A DNA stretch of 64,000 nucleotides from Eulemur rufifrons (GCF_041146395.1 NC_090997.1:33893501-33957500), one strand, 5' to 3'; positions 37,560 to 51,079 are shown, counted from the first letter of the stretch. Program-made: numbers and translations. The notes: generated by a model not told the origin, from the sequence alone.

Positions 37560-40500
37560 AAAGCATTTTGTATTATATTTATTTCACTCATTATTTCATT
37601 GCTATAATGGTAATTATTTTCTAGTATTTATCACTTTCAAGTTTCCTAATTAAAGGTGATAGTAAAAGAGATATCGGTGTTACAGTAAAAAATATGATAA
37701 GAGTGATGAAAAGCACTTGTGAGAAGGTTAAATGATTTGTAGCGATTATGACTGAGGAAGAGAAGGCCAACAGGTAATCCAATACTTGACTCAAGCACAT
37801 GGAAACTATTCCAGAGAGTTAATAATGATTACTAAAATAGGAAAGTTCATCATGAGTTATTTAGGATAATGGAAAACCAAATAACTTTCCAATAGTGAGA
37901 GTGACAAAGTAAAATTGGCTCCTGGGGAGGTTGTGGAATCCCCTTTTGAGAAGCTGCCCCATTGGCTAGGGAGCGTTAACCTCCAGCCTCACCTGGAGTC
38001 AGGCACTGACACTCCAGAGACCCAGTGCCTTTCAGCTTTGCGCTTTGTGCCTCCATGTGGATCTAGGGTGCTGGGTCAGTGGGTGAGGGAACATCTTATT
38101 TTCCCGGTCATGACTATTTACCTACAGAAAGAGAAACAAGGGAAAACCACACCCTGAATATACAATGTATCAAGTGTATTTTCTTCTTGGAAAAATAAAA
38201 TGTCTAATTTTTATTTTGAAGTATTGGAAACAATTTTATTTAATGAGTATAATAAATGGTAGAATGTCGTTCTTTCCATGGTTTAAATGAGCACATTTAA
38301 AGTGAATGAGATGTAAAAGAAGACAAGAAGATGGGGGTGGACTAGGGAGAAAGGGGAGGGAGGAAAGGAGACTGGAGTGGAGGGATTCAGACAGGCCATC
38401 AGTTGTCCCTTTGCGGGAGCGTGCGGAGAGGGGAGACAAGGAAGGAGGACATGGGGTGAGAATGTTTTAGGTTTAGTAAAGAGCACACCCTACTGTCCAT
38501 TTAGACCGTGGAAATCGGCATTGTTACCGACATCTTCTGCCTTTGAAAGTTAGCTTTCAAATCACTATGTTCAGATCTTCAACCCTCTGATACCTTTACT
38601 TTGGTACAATAACTTGAGAGGGCCACCAGAGTAGACACTGGAAATTATTTTCTAGACTGTGGTAATAGTGACATAGCAGTTTTATCCAGATGAAATCAAA
38701 CCAGATGTTCTCAGACCAGAAGTTTTCCACTTCAGCAATGTGAAGAGGTTAACATGAATCAGCTTTTTATTTCCAGAACTCCAGCCAATCTTAGTACAAT
38801 ATGTTATACTAAAAGCATTTGCACATTATTTATTTTATTCTAATGAAACATTATCTTACACGCTATTAATACATTTTTAGCCTTAAAGACTTAAAAAGAT
38901 TGAAACTATATAGTCAATAAGTATTACTATGATCCTTTTTAGAAAAGAGAGAAGGAAAATTTATCTATCTAGTTATACCTATTTATTTATTATCCATTGG
39001 TTTGTTTTGTTTTTTAGGAGAAATTATTTTTCACTTTCCCAAAGCCTCGATAATAATTAAATTTCTTAACTAGATGGATTAGAGATTAGATCCAGGAGAT
39101 GCTAATGGAGATTCTTAAAAAGATTGGGAGCAGATGGGACAAACTGTCTTTTAATAATCTAAGTAAGGCTTTGCTATCAACGGATTTTGATTTCCTGCTT
39201 CATACAATAGCTAAGTTGCACTTTAGATTTTTTTTATATAAAGCACTGTAGTTCAGTCTGCAAAAAATCCAGTTGTTAATTTTTTTGCTTAGCTCAAGTC
39301 TTTCTGAGGCAAACAAGACCAACCAACCAACCAACAACAAAAACAAAACTTTCTCTGTTTATATTTCCTGGAAGACATTATATATTGGTACCCAGGGACC
39401 ACTTAATTTTCAAAATTGAGTACCCAAAACAGTCTTAGGGACACATAAGTCTTAGTCATGAACTTATTTGTTAAATTATCAAGTTAATTATACTTTCTAT
39501 TTCAGAGTTTTGCAAGAAAGTATAAAATTTTCATCTGTTATAAATGAAAGGTTAGTTCCCAGGAAAAATTAGATAAACAGGTCTAAATTGTATTAATTTA
39601 TCTTGGAATTATAGTAATATTTAAACTAAAACATAGCACTTTTGAATTCTCTTGTGGAAAACCAGTCTTTCTCTATGCTATGAGCCATTGATTTCAGTTT
39701 GCAATTCTGGCCCTGCTGTCTGCTCCCATGTCTTGCAGTCTTGCTTCTTACGCAGACAAACAGCAGCCAGCTGAGATTAACCATCAGTGGTTAAGACTGA
39801 GTGACTGGACAATAGTGAGAGCTACCAGTGAGATAATAACTGCGAACTTTCTTGGCGTGCTTCTCACTCCAGCTTTCTGAAGGTATATGGTACTGTTTTC
39901 CAGAATGATCCAGTGAAACTTTGCCTTTATGGAATTGATCTTCCTTGTTTCACCATAGATTCTTTTAAACTAAGCCTTAGGGTTTTATGTTCCTGTAGCC
40001 TTATACTATTAATTTTTAGCAGGATTTTCCAGTGATTTATGAGATGGAAGCAGTGGCTTAGAAAAATTGATCCATTTTAGAATTGAGGGAGTAAATCACT
40101 GGACATTTTAACCTAGTTTACTAGAGAGTCTTTGCTTTGTTTTTAATATATATTCAATCTGAGTCTCTTCCTGATTTTAGAACTGGCATTGCTCCTATAT
40201 AACTGTTTAAGTAAACCCAGAGCATTGCATCTTTGGAGGTACTATTATAGGCTCTAATTTCATTAACTCTTACAAAGACCTTTCAACTTTTGAGTTTGCT
40301 AATGAGAGGTAACTAACCTGCCTTGTTCTACTGTATATCCTATTTAGCACTCCATGAAAAGGACTAGTTATTCTCTGCTCTTATCTTGGACACAAAAACA
40401 CCTCACCATGTGACCTAGAAATAGATGGGCATGCAATGCATCCAAAAGAATGGAAAATTTTCTCTCTCTTTTTTTTTTATGGATTGTTAAAATATTGTTT

Positions 40501-40966
40501 TTCTCTGCCATGAAGTAAAAGAATAAAAATCTTATGATAAAGTCCTTCACTCTACTATAAACTCAATTTTACTGAGTCAGACTATGCTCGGGGATGATGT
40601 AGGAAGGACAGCATGTTTTTGTTGTATGGTAAGTCTAAGAAGAAGTTGGTATCTGTGTTCCTAGTTTTTGAAATGACTTTCTGCAGTAAGCATCTCAAAC
40701 ATTCCTAAATTAAGAAAGACTATAAACGTGTCTGTATGAAAATGATAGCAAACAAGACTGGTAGTATAAAGAAATTTTGCTATTAATATTTGTTACTTTA
40801 TATTGCAGCTGTGGCATTAATTGACCAGCATTACTTTTTTTAAAATGCTATCACTTCTCTTTTTGTTTATATCTTATTTTTGCTTCCCATAAATTTGACA
40901 TTTTATTTAAAATCTTGGCATAATCTTTGTTTTACCAGTTTTATCCTGGTTCCTTATGAGCCATAT

Positions 40967-40970
<4 letters not shown>
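37560..40970. other. unrecognised non-coding DNA
   Basis: No gene is supported. 37915-38157 is locally GC-richer with an 80-codon open frame of no known family. A purine tract lies at about 38330-38460 and a short CCAA repeat at 39320-39338. Confidence 0.5.
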
Positions 40971-41321
<351 letters not shown>

Positions 41322-42624
41322 TCAGCTTCATTTTTGTATCTGTATGTGCATGTATATGTCTGTGTTTCCATAACAAGCTTTGAATTTTTAAGGCTTATCT
41401 TCTTGGGCCACCAAATCAAATTAGTTCAGTAATTGTGTTCTTAGTTCACTTTGTCATCCTGACAATGGGTCAGCCAAAACTTGGTTTGCAGGATCAAATA
41501 CACACGATGCCACTACTGTCTGAAGCCTCTACTACGTTCCTCCGTGTGACATATGGTCAGGTGAGCCAGGACTTACTTATGTCGTACACATCAGTAACCA
41601 GTGTGAGAAATTCCAGGCCTTTCAGGTGCTGCCCTCTGGGAACACCAGCACCAGCCTTTGGATTAAAGATCGTCTGGTGAGATTATCTCCAGGAATGGTA
41701 CAGGTGGGATAATTTCCAGACAATTTGGGAACCTCAGGAATGGGAATTTTTATGTTCAAATGACATAAAATAACTTTTGGCGGGGGGAGGGTCGTGTTGT
41801 AAAGATTACCATCGCTGTTGGCCATACCGTGAACTTTTCTAAACTACTGAAACTTATCTTGAAATGTTTTCCATGTCTAACATCACAGAAAATAAATGTT
41901 TCTGGCATTTAACATTTTACTGATGCTTGCCTTGCCTTTACTAAACCTTATCTTGTAATTGAAGAATGTGCCTGTTTTTTAATTCTAACTACAATATGCC
42001 TTACAATAATGTTTTAAGGTTTAGGTAAAGTACGGTTTAACCTTAATTTGTATCTGTGACACCAGGCACAGGAATTCAATTGAATGAGAAATTTATTCTG
42101 GTCACCTACCATGTTCAAAACATAGTAAGTACCTAGGAATTACTTATAGAATAGATATACTGCTGTTGAACTGTAGATCAAATATCAACAAACAAGTTGA
42201 ATGAGCAGACTTGTTTGCCTCTTGTCATCTTTAATTACACTGATGGATACCACATGTCGTTCTTAGGTGATTTTTGTTCGGGTGGCCAGTAATTACTGCC
42301 ATTATTGTCTGTGATACAGCAGTGCTCAGATAGCAGCCATTCTGCTTATAATCAGATGAACAAGATATTATGTTTGGCTTTGTTTATGGAAAAAAAAGAT
42401 ATTTTATAAAATTGTGGGTAGAGCCCTATTAGTAAAAAGGATGATTGGTTTCTTGGAATTCTAATTTTAATTTTTTGAGAGAAACAGATTTAGAAGTGTC
42501 CCACTGTAAGGCTCAGTTGGTTTGTGACCTTGCTTCTCTAGCTGAAATCCATTGACTCTATCAGAAATGTTGCTAGAATAAGAAATAATCCTATAAAAGG
42601 GCATTAAGCAATGCTAAGAAAAAG
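41322..42624. other. unrecognised non-coding DNA
   Basis: About 41435-41830 is less AT-rich and contains a donor-like CAGGTGAGC near 41559 and an 81-codon open frame (41435-41680). I cannot tie it to any gene. Around 42080-42130 there is a faint L2/MIR-like phrase. Confidence 0.45.
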
Positions 42625-42650
42625 ATGATGATGATGATAATGATGACACT
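42625..42650. repeat. (GATGAT)n trinucleotide repeat
   Basis: A short run of GAT units with one interruption, abutting a MIR. Confidence 0.9.
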
Positions 42651-42870
42651 TTAAGCTCACCATGTGCAAAGCATCATATTAAACATTTTAAATGCATTAT
42701 CACGTTGAATTCTCACAACCCTATACCATTATCCTCATTTTACAGATGGAGAAATTGAGGCTCAGAGACATCAAAAAACTTTCTCAAGGGCATAAACAGT
42801 CCTCTATTTATCAGGATTCGAATCAGATAATTTGACTCCAGGGCTTGTGCTCTTAACCACCACATTGCTA
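42651..42870 (+). repeat. MIR SINE, nearly full length
   Basis: 'ccatgtgcaaagcatcatat', 'attctcacaaccctatacca', 'ttttacagatggagaaattg', 'gaggctcagagacatc' and 'tgctcttaaccaccacattg' appear in MIR order on the plus strand. Confidence 0.88.
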
Positions 42871-43559
42871 CATGTTATTAATATTATTTGATTATTAATA
42901 AAATCTTGCATTAATGGCACTTCTAAATGCTTAACATTAAAAATAGAGAAAAAAGTAACAATTGTCATGTATGTGTGTGTATTTTTTATAAAAATTACAT
43001 TACGCTTTTTGTTTTTCTGGAAATTGTCATTGCATTAAGTTGCTAGAAGACCAAAATACAAAACTTGACATTTTCTCAACAAATGTGTATGATGCTCTAG
43101 TAAGTGTTTAAGATGTCTTTGGAACAACATTTAATTTGCCAAATCTTTTTTTATTAATGTGTTCAATTAAGTAATTATTTTTCCCCCTTTGAATATGTTC
43201 TGTATTTGATCCTCTGCTACATCCAAAAAGCCATACAATGTAATTCTTACTTAATCCCATTTTGACTCTAATTTGTTCCAAAAACAAAAAAATATGAAGC
43301 ACTTCTTTTATCCTATTAAAATAACAAATAAAATGAAAGAATCACTCAAAGCAATTTTTTTTCAAAATTTAAAATTGACAGGAAATTTTGTTTGTAAAAC
43401 TATGGAAACCAAGTTGAGATTTATATACAAGGATTTCAAAACTTGTTTTGCTAATGCAGTGTCACTCAGGATTCCCTGAACCTCACAAGGTAAGCTTGCA
43501 GGGAATGTTTGTTTTGAGAAACGATGATGATAACAGGCAAGCATTTTCTAGGTAGAAAA

Positions 43560-44000
43560 TTGATTTATAGTTTACATAACATACAATTCACCCTTTTAAA
43601 GTGTGAAAGTCATTGGGTTTTAATATATTCACAGAGTTGTACAACCATCACCACTATGTAATTCCAAAATATTTTTATCACCCCAAAAAAGAAACCCCAT
43701 GCCCATAAACAGTCACTCCTCATCCCTTACTATACCACACCCCATTTCTGGGCAGCCACCAATTCATTTTTTGTCTCTATGGCTTTGCCTATTCTGGGCA
43801 TTTCATATAAATGGAGTTATATAATATGTGACCCTTTGTGCCTTTTCTTTTACTTAATGTTTTCAAGCTACATCCATGATATAGCATGTATCAATACTTT
43901 ATTCCTTTTTACTGCTAAATAATGTTCCATTGTATAGATATACCACATATTATTTATCCATTAATCACTTGATAATGTTTGGATTGATATATTTTGTTCA
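43560..44000 (-). repeat. old L1 (L1ME-type) 3' region (antisense)
   Basis: 'caattcacccttttaaagtg', 'cagagttgtacaaccatcac', 'ctatggctttgcctattctg' and 'cattgtatagatataccaca' are in the order of antisense L1ME elements. Confidence 0.85.
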
Positions 44001-44829
44001 TACTAAAAGTATGACGAGTAGGAACATGAATACTGTTCGTGCTTGTTTCCAGCTGGAGGACAATAATTAACACCCTTGCCTTCTTCCCCGTATTAAACAA
44101 AGTCACAGCCTATGAAAAGAAGGTATCATTAGAAAGAAAAACTCTGACTTCTGTTATGAAGACAGTGGAGAACCACGAAAATTTTTTTCCTCGCTAAAAT
44201 GCCTCAGCAAGTTAATTTTGTTTCTCCTTACTTTGCCTAACATTCAATAGTGTAAAGTCATTGGCTAGAACCACTCCCCCCATTCACGTTAACAAAAATA
44301 CAAGGAAATATTTCTTTTTAATTAAGTCTAAAAATAATCAATGTAGTATAATGAAACCAAAAGTATACATTAACATTATGTTTCCTTATTGTCTTTGCTG
44401 TATTATTGCCAAGTAACCAAAAGGAAACATAAATTTCAATTTATAGTGAGTTTTGTGAACTGATACTTTAAGTGGGTGTCTGGCAAGTGGCAATGGAAGA
44501 AGGAGCAGTATACTGCAATTACTTACTGCAAATCACAAGCTGCTAGGAATGCCCCTTACTAATTGTGTACCAACCAAAGTGCTTGAGTAAAAAAGTGTCA
44601 CCTGCATGTAAAAGCTTTGCTTATCTTCCTACTTGTTTCTGTAAACCATGATTCATGTTCAGTGACCTGTGCATTTATCATAGGTCCCTTGGAGAGTACA
44701 CAGGTCCTGCTTGTTTGGGAAATTACAACATAGAGGATGTCAGAAGCAAGCATGGGGGCTTGCTGCATGATGATGATTGCCTGTGACTACTATTGTGGAT
44801 AACTATAATAATGATAGATGATAAGAGAT

Positions 44830-45050
44830 AAAAAACAGCAGCTGTTATTCATTGAGTAATTACTCTCTGCTAGGCCTTTTGCATCTACACTTCACCTCTG
44901 AACCTCAAACTCTCCAAAATAAGTTTTATTATCACCATTTTGCAGCCCAGAGACGTATGTCACTGAAGAGTGAAGTGATTTTCCTTGTGTTGGATAGCAA
45001 ATAAGTGATGAAGCTGGAATTCAAACACAGATCCAAAATCTCTCTCTTTG
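44830..45050 (+). repeat. MIR SINE
   Basis: 'gttattcattgagtaattac', 'attatcaccattttgcagcc' and 'aataagtgatgaagctggaa' in MIR order, diverged. Confidence 0.75.
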
Positions 45051-45059
45051 AACTAGTCA

Positions 45060-46635
45060 AAGATGGGTGATTATGAAAACTATAGATGCTGTAAACCCAT
45101 CATACTGATGGTAATATGGCTTATGTGGCCCCAAAAATGCAAGCCACTGCATGTGTGCCCTAAGTACACCGGTTTTGAAAACTTTTGTTGTGGACCTTGC
45201 ACCTTCATGGGTGCCCCTTAAACCTTATCCCTATAGCTTATCATTAGCATGCTGCAGTCTTAAGACATTCAGGAGAAGACGTCATAGAGTTTTTATGGAG
45301 TCAACTTGGAAACCAACCCCTTTCAATACTTTCAGTGCTTATTTATGACTTACCAAATCTAGAATCACTCTAAAATATTTTAATTTTCCCTTGAGGAGTC
45401 CTTAAATGTACACTGGCCTCACTCCTGGGTTGCCTCAGAAGATGAAAGGAGTTTTCACCTAACAGGGAACTGGAAAACTCCTGGAGTTCCCCAGGACTTG
45501 AGGATTTCCTGGAGTGTCAAGAGCTAACCTCCTTGTGAGACCCTTCTAATCCACTGGTCCAGCTTTCAAGTCTTTGGAGAAAAGTGCCTCAATTGAGTTA
45601 GCTGTATACAAAGCCACATCATAAAATATCCCCTTATATATTTTGATGCTTAGGAATCCCATCAGCAACACTGAAGGGATTGGACAATTTCCTCCCATAG
45701 TCATGTTCTTTTGGCCAGCACAATGTTAATTTAAAACAAAACAAAAGAAAAACATTGCTTTTAGGAACAACGCACTTGCTCAAGTTCTCCATAGTCCCCT
45801 CCAATATCTGTTGTATCACATCCAGCCAAATTCCCTTGTTAACATTCTCTGCCTGACCACCAAAGGCATTTGCTTCTGCAGGTCATGGAGGTAATAATCT
45901 TCTAAGTTTCCTCCAGCTTTACTATTCTCTCATTATTTCCAATTTACAAAACAGCACTTGCACATTTTCCCCCTTTGGCCCCACACTCGGGACCTCCTTG
46001 CTTCCCTCCATCCCACTTCTCTAACCTTTCCTCCAGTGCTCAGACATCTAGTGCCTCAACTTACTGTTGGTGGTCCAAGTTCTCTGCCACCATTCCTTGC
46101 CGTCTCTCAGTGCCCGACACCCTCATATACCCCCACTTCATTCTTCTTATTACATTTTCTGTCTATGTGAAGAGTTATGAATGTAAGCTCTTTAAACTGA
46201 TTCACACCGAGAATAGATGACTCCTGTATTTCTTGTTTTACCATTAGGAAGGAGGGTTGGGGTGGGATGAGGAGGTGCTTATGAGTGCCAATGGTCCTTT
46301 AATTGGTGGATGGTCAGTGTGGTGAGGGTGAAGGGATTGTGGAGGAGAAATGCTATTCTGCTAATTTTTTTAACATTTCCCAAAGAGAAAGTAGAAGCTG
46401 TGGCCTGCAGCCTCCAGGAGGCTCTTCACCTTTCTGTGTTGAAAGGAAGAGTTCATTGCTGCCTCACTCTGGAGCGTACACCCGCTCTAAGGACAGCTCT
46501 GTCCTCAGCTGTATGGGACTTGGTACCTCAGAGTGTATACCTTGGCCTAAATGTGCAGTGAATGGAAAATGCCATGCTTTATTCTTCATGTTTTATTTGG
46601 TTTGCTTTTAATTCTACAACCTGTTCTGCAGAGTG
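45060..46635. other. unrecognised non-coding DNA
   Basis: A C/T-rich stretch lies at about 45960-46150. The 46300-46560 part is GC-richer. Open frames of 81-102 codons here (45975-46220, 46303-46611) show no recognisable domain. Confidence 0.45.
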
Positions 46636-46639
46636 TCTT

Positions 46640-46760
46640 TATCACACTTTTATAAATGGAGAAATTAAGGATAATTAGTTCAAGTTCATACAGATGTTAA
46701 CTGTTAAAACTGGTCCTCAAACCAAAGTACACTTGAACCCAAAAGCCAAGCCTTTGCCTC
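46640..46760 (+). repeat. possible MIR fragment
   Basis: 'ttataaatggagaaattaag' and 'gttcaagttcatacagatg' resemble the MIR core. Weak. Confidence 0.35.
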
Positions 46761-47129
46761 CAGACTTTTTGAGGTTTTCAGAATCCCCCATTTCAGATAT
46801 TGCGGTCGGAGGAGGGAGAAATCTGCACACACATGCCACCCACTCCTGGACTTTGGTCTGCAGTGGGAGCTTAAAGCAAGCTCTTGTTAGGCACACATGC
46901 CTTTTCTATTGCCCAGCTGATCTTAACTGTACATGGTTTAGCTGTCTCTTAAGAATGCCGTTTGTATAACTGCTTAGCGACTTAACCTAGTTATGATGAG
47001 TGGAGCGATTATGTGAAAATGTTCAGATTTACATGGTCTGGAACTTAATTTTATAAATGTTGTTAATGACTAGTTTTTCTTTTACACTTCCACATAAATC
47101 ATTTTCTGTCCTCATGGAAAATCTTACCT

Positions 47130-47255
47130 GTGGGAGAGCCTTTAGTATCTTTATTTTACTGATAATGAAACCGAGACTTTAGAGAGTTTACCGACCTGCA
47201 CAATGTCAACACACAGGACTTCTGATTCCAAACCCTGTAAGTGTACTCTGTTCAT
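47130..47255 (+). repeat. MIR fragment
   Basis: 'ttattttactgataatgaaa', 'ccgagactttagagagttta' and 'acaggacttctgattccaaa' follow the MIR core and 3' half. Confidence 0.5.
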
Positions 47256-47704
47256 GTATGTATAGTTTGTCATCTATTATGCACATGGTATGATCACCTG
47301 GTCCCTACAAAGCAAAGACAATAAGCCCATCATGGTTCTCCCAGACCTCCTGTTCTGAATGAGTGTGATCCCACCAACCATAGGCACCAAGGTCCTTGTT
47401 CATTCAAAATCCTTCTTCAGGCCCTGAAGCTTTTGTTTGCACTAGCAGAGACTGGCTACCCGACAGACAAGATCCTAGCCACTTGCTAATTTTAAGGCAC
47501 ATCCACATAATGGAGTGAGAGTCTGCACTGACAAAGTAATTTTGGTTTCTTTCCGAGTTGTTACTTAACTATTTTGCCTGGAAAACTCTGTCCACTGTGA
47601 CAGATAGTAACAGTTTCCAAAAAAACATTGATCAATGTCTTTTTGACAGACCTGCCTCTCCCACCTGGACATTAATATCAGGCTTCTAGGCCCTAATTTT
47701 GTCA
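47256..47704. other. non-coding DNA
   Basis: No feature recognised. Confidence 0.5.
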
Positions 47705-47795
47705 TTACACATTGTATACATGTATCGAAATATCACACTATACCCCATAAATATGGGCAATTATTATGTCAATTAAAAATAATAATAAAGGCAAA
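47705..47795 (+). repeat. very short L1 3' end (L1MA/L1MB-like)
   Basis: 'cgaaatatcacactatacc', 'ccataaatatgggcaattat' and 'atgtcaattaaaaataat' match the last 80-90 bases of primate-era L1 3' UTRs, ending in an AAT-rich tail. It is strongly 5'-truncated. Confidence 0.7.
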
Positions 47796-48469
47796 AAAAT
47801 TCATTGGTCCTATGCACTTTGAGTGGATCATTTACCCATGTTATCCCATGTAATGCTCTGCATTGTCATTTGGAAAGCGTTAGTTCACCAGTTATGAAAA
47901 TCTTCCAAATATTGACACATTAAATTTATACAGTCACAAAAATTTACATTTGTTAATATATATTAATAATGCTGGAATAAAAAAAATATGCTCCTAGACA
48001 TTGCTCTATTTCTCCTCTACCTAGTTCTTTAAAAACATTTCCATTGGGCTGCATTTCTTGGCGTACAACATTGTCCCTCCCTCTATGTTGTTTGTTTATA
48101 TGTCAAGCCAAAAACAAACACAAATAAACATAGACAAAAAGAGAAAAGGGCAAAAATGATGAGATTGAGGGGAAAGAGTATAAGAGTCTGTGTTGTGCCG
48201 AATGATTGAATCCAGACAAACTCTGATTTCATTTGCAAACTCTATTTTATCTATTTTATTAACATGTGTTTAAAGCCTGGACCCAAAGAGCTGGGATCAT
48301 AATCCAGTGGTTTCTGTCGGTAATAGATAAAGTTTCTGGCTACTCACTAAGTGGTTTGCTCAGAATAAATCCCTCAATCTAGTGAAACAAACTGTTTTAG
48401 GTTGAACCTCAAGTTTTAGTTAGCAGAATTGTATGCATTCTAGCATATACTGATTTGGGTTTTTTTTTC
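47796..48469. other. non-coding AT-rich DNA
   Basis: No feature recognised. Confidence 0.5.
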
Positions 48470-48884
48470 TTTTGAATTGGATATATATGTGCATAACATA
48501 ATAAAAAGGCACATAACGGTTAATAGTAAGAAGTCTCCCACCCATTCCTGCTCCACTGACAACCAATTTTACTCTCCAGATATAACCACTGTCCTGACAT
48601 TTCTGGTCTCCTTCAGAGATGCCGTATGCATTATGACAATAGATATTTTTTTCTTTTTTTCATGAATATTACCATATCATATATACTGTATATAATGCTT
48701 TAGCAGTTCATATAGTACTGCCTTATCTTTCAGACTATATAGAATTGCATCAGATGGATATACACTAATTTATTTAACCAGGATTCAATTATTTCCAATA
48801 TTATGTATAATATCTCAATGAAAATACTTACACGAATTCATTTTACTTGTATGCTAGTATATCTGGAGGATAACTTCCTGTAAG
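48470..48884 (-). repeat. old L1 (L1M-type) fragment, interrupted by an LTR
   Basis: 'ccaattttactctccagata', 'aaccactgtcctgacatttc', 'atttatttaaccaggattca' and 'tatatctggaggataacttc' are antisense L1M landmarks. The next expected L1 text is interrupted by the LTR at 48885. Confidence 0.7.
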
Positions 48885-49264
48885 TGTATCTTAGCTTGGG
48901 TTGCTATAACAAAATACCATAGGCTGGGTGGCTTGTGCAATAGACATTTATTTATCACAGTTCTGGAGGCAGGAAAGTCCTAGATCAAAGTGCCAGCAGA
49001 TTCAATTCTTAGTAAGGGCCCTCTTCCTATCTTGCAGATAGCTGCCACCTCGCTGTGTGCTCACATGACCTCTTCTTTGTGTATGCTCAGAGAGAGAGAG
49101 CTCTGATATCTCTTCTCATGAGGATATGAATCCAACTGTGGGGACTTCACCTACATGAGCTCATCTAAACCTAAATACTTCCCAAAGGTCCCACTAATGC
49201 CATCACACTGGGGATTAGGGCTTCAACATATGAATTTTCCTATGTTGAAAATTAAGTCCATAAA
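48885..49264 (-). mobile_element. solo MLT1-type LTR (MaLR)
   Basis: The order 'gggttgctataacaaaatac', 'cacagttctggaggcaggaa', 'ctcgctgtgtgctcacatga' and 'ggcttcaacatatgaatttt' is that of an MLT1A-like LTR on the minus strand, similar to the two LTRs at 34470-36683. No internal sequence is attached, so it is a solo LTR left by recombination. The right end is altered and no target duplication is clear. Confidence 0.8.
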
Positions 49265-49915
49265 ATGAGTGTGTTGACAAACAGTGTGTAAAATTTGACA
49301 GATTTGCTATTGCTTCACATTGGGTCCTACCCATTCCCATCATAAGAAAGAGTAAGCCTTTGAATCTTGCCAAGAAAGTATGTTACCAGATTTTTTTATG
49401 TTCTTTGAGCTGATAGGCTGATAGTCTCAGTATAGTTTTAATTTACATTTATTTTGTTAATATGTGAGGTTGAAGAACATTTCACACACATAGTAACTAT
49501 TAGCACTTTCTTTTCTGAGAACTAGCTATTCACAGTCTTTGCTCACTTTTCCATCAGGTTGATCTTTTTCTTATTGTTTTATACCTATGTACTAAAAATT
49601 AGTCGTTTGTCTTTGATATAAGCTGTAAATACTTTTCTCAGTTTGTCTTGTGTCTTGATTTTTTTAAGGGTGTTTTTTTCATGCTGAGTTTCAAAAAATA
49701 TTTCTTGTATTTCATTTCCAGGATGAGATTATAAAATACTTTGCCCATCTTTACTTTCAGAACTTTTATGATTTTGTTTTTCATTTTTAAGTCTTTGATA
49801 CATCTGGGATTATTCTGCTACATATTATGACATAAGGATCCAATTTGTTGTTTTATTTTATTTTTGTTCTTTTAATTAAAGTTACTCAGTTCTATATCTG
49901 TTTATTTCTTCAGAA
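49265..49915 (-). repeat. old L1 (L1M-type) fragment, continuation after the LTR
   Basis: 'ttgatctttttcttattgtt', 'cttttatgattttgtttttc', 'agtctttgatacatctggga' and 'aaggatccaatttgttgttt' follow antisense L1 ORF2 and 3' sequence. With 48470-48884 it forms one element split by the LTR. Confidence 0.7.
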
Positions 49916-50439
49916 AAAAGGTTAGTCCATCAAATAAGGATAAAAACCTTTAAAAAGTCCCAACAGTGCTAAAATAATATGATTCTGTATGATTATCTAT
50001 TGATTTTTGTCACTGTAAGGACAATCTGGATAATTCAGGTTTAGAATGTATATGTACGTGTATGTGCATGCATATGTACATTTTAATTACTGTAATTAGG
50101 TATATTTTAGGCCTGTTCTTAATTTACCAGTTAATTGCGTAGCTCTTCTATGTAACTCACACAATCTATAAATTGCCTTTATGTAGTGAAGATGAGTTAC
50201 CTAGAGCAGTCGAAAGTAGCACAAACCCCAGGATTCTGTTGCACCTCCAAGGCTTTACTAAATACTTAAACCAGTATTGCTCTCTGCTGTGTTTACACTG
50301 ATGTGGATTGCCTGTGCCACACACTTGAGTGGAAAATCATTTTCCTCGTTGTGTTATTTCTATTGTATGTCTTACCTACCTTCCCCAGGAAAACTATGAA
50401 CGCCTTAGCAGAGAGATTATGCCTTATGCTTCTATTTAC
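49916..50439. other. non-coding DNA
   Basis: No feature recognised. Confidence 0.5.
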
Positions 50440-50665
50440 TCTTTTCGGTGAACACGTATTGAGTATTTACCATGTTCTAAACACTGTCTTAAGGATGAGA
50501 GTGGCAAAGGGAGACGTAGACCCTGCTTTCAGGGAGACACAGACTGCCTAGTGGAGACACAGGCAGCCACTTGACAATGACAATAGATGTGACAGTCATA
50601 GTTACAGGGCCCTCAGAAGTTCAGAGGAAGGCCATCTGATGTGGACTGGGAAGAACATTTTGGGG
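50440..50665 (-). repeat. L2-type fragment (antisense)
   Basis: 'acacgtattgagtatttacc', 'atgttctaaacactgtctta', 'agaccctgctttcagggaga' and 'aggaaggccatctgatg' follow the antisense L2 order. Confidence 0.5.
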
Positions 50666-50924
50666 ATCTGAGGGGATAAAAAGTAAAAGCATCTTCTTCT
50701 AATATTTGTACTCTAAGTGCTAGGCAAATGATGGATATAAAGTTAGTTCAGGAAAATCCTGGGCAACACTTTACTTCTGTTTATGTCTCAAACTGTAAAT
50801 TGATACATCATTTATTTGGTTTTTTCTAGGAATGAAAAATGAAACATTTTTCTTGCGAATTGAAAAAAAAAACCCATGTGAACACCAATATATAAAATTT
50901 CAGCCTTTTTATTGATCACTTTTT

Positions 50925-50939
50925 AAAATGTTCTAAATA
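50925..50939. repeat. target-site duplication, left copy
   Basis: AAAATGTTCTAAATA, identical to 51065-51079. The preceding TTTT gives the TTTT/AAAA cleavage site of L1 endonuclease. Confidence 0.95.
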
Positions 50940-51064
50940 AACAGACACGCCTGGAGCTCTGACTTGGGGGAAAGGCGGTACATGGGCAACGTATGTAATC
51001 TGCAATTCTGTATCCCCCATAACAATAAGATGAAATAAAAAAAAAAAAAGAAAAAAAAATAAAT
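50940..51064 (+). mobile_element. severely 5'-truncated recent L1 (3' end only)
   Basis: About 95 bases of body are followed by an A-rich tail (51033-51064). The body aligns with the 3' end of L1-A and L1-B: 'ggagctctgacttggggg', 'catgggcaacgtatgtaat', 'tgtatcccccataac' and 'gatgaaataaa' correspond in order to the end of those elements on their sense strand. The perfect 15-base target duplication and the long A-tail point to a recent insertion. It carries no coding sequence. Confidence 0.9.
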
Positions 51065-51079
51065 AAAATGTTCTAAATA
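51065..51079. repeat. target-site duplication, right copy
   Basis: AAAATGTTCTAAATA, identical to 50925-50939. Confidence 0.95.

Noticed and set aside
41435..41680. Exon with donor CAGGTGAGC near 41559
   Set aside because: A single donor-like word is expected by chance, and there is no acceptor, conserved frame or known protein to support it.
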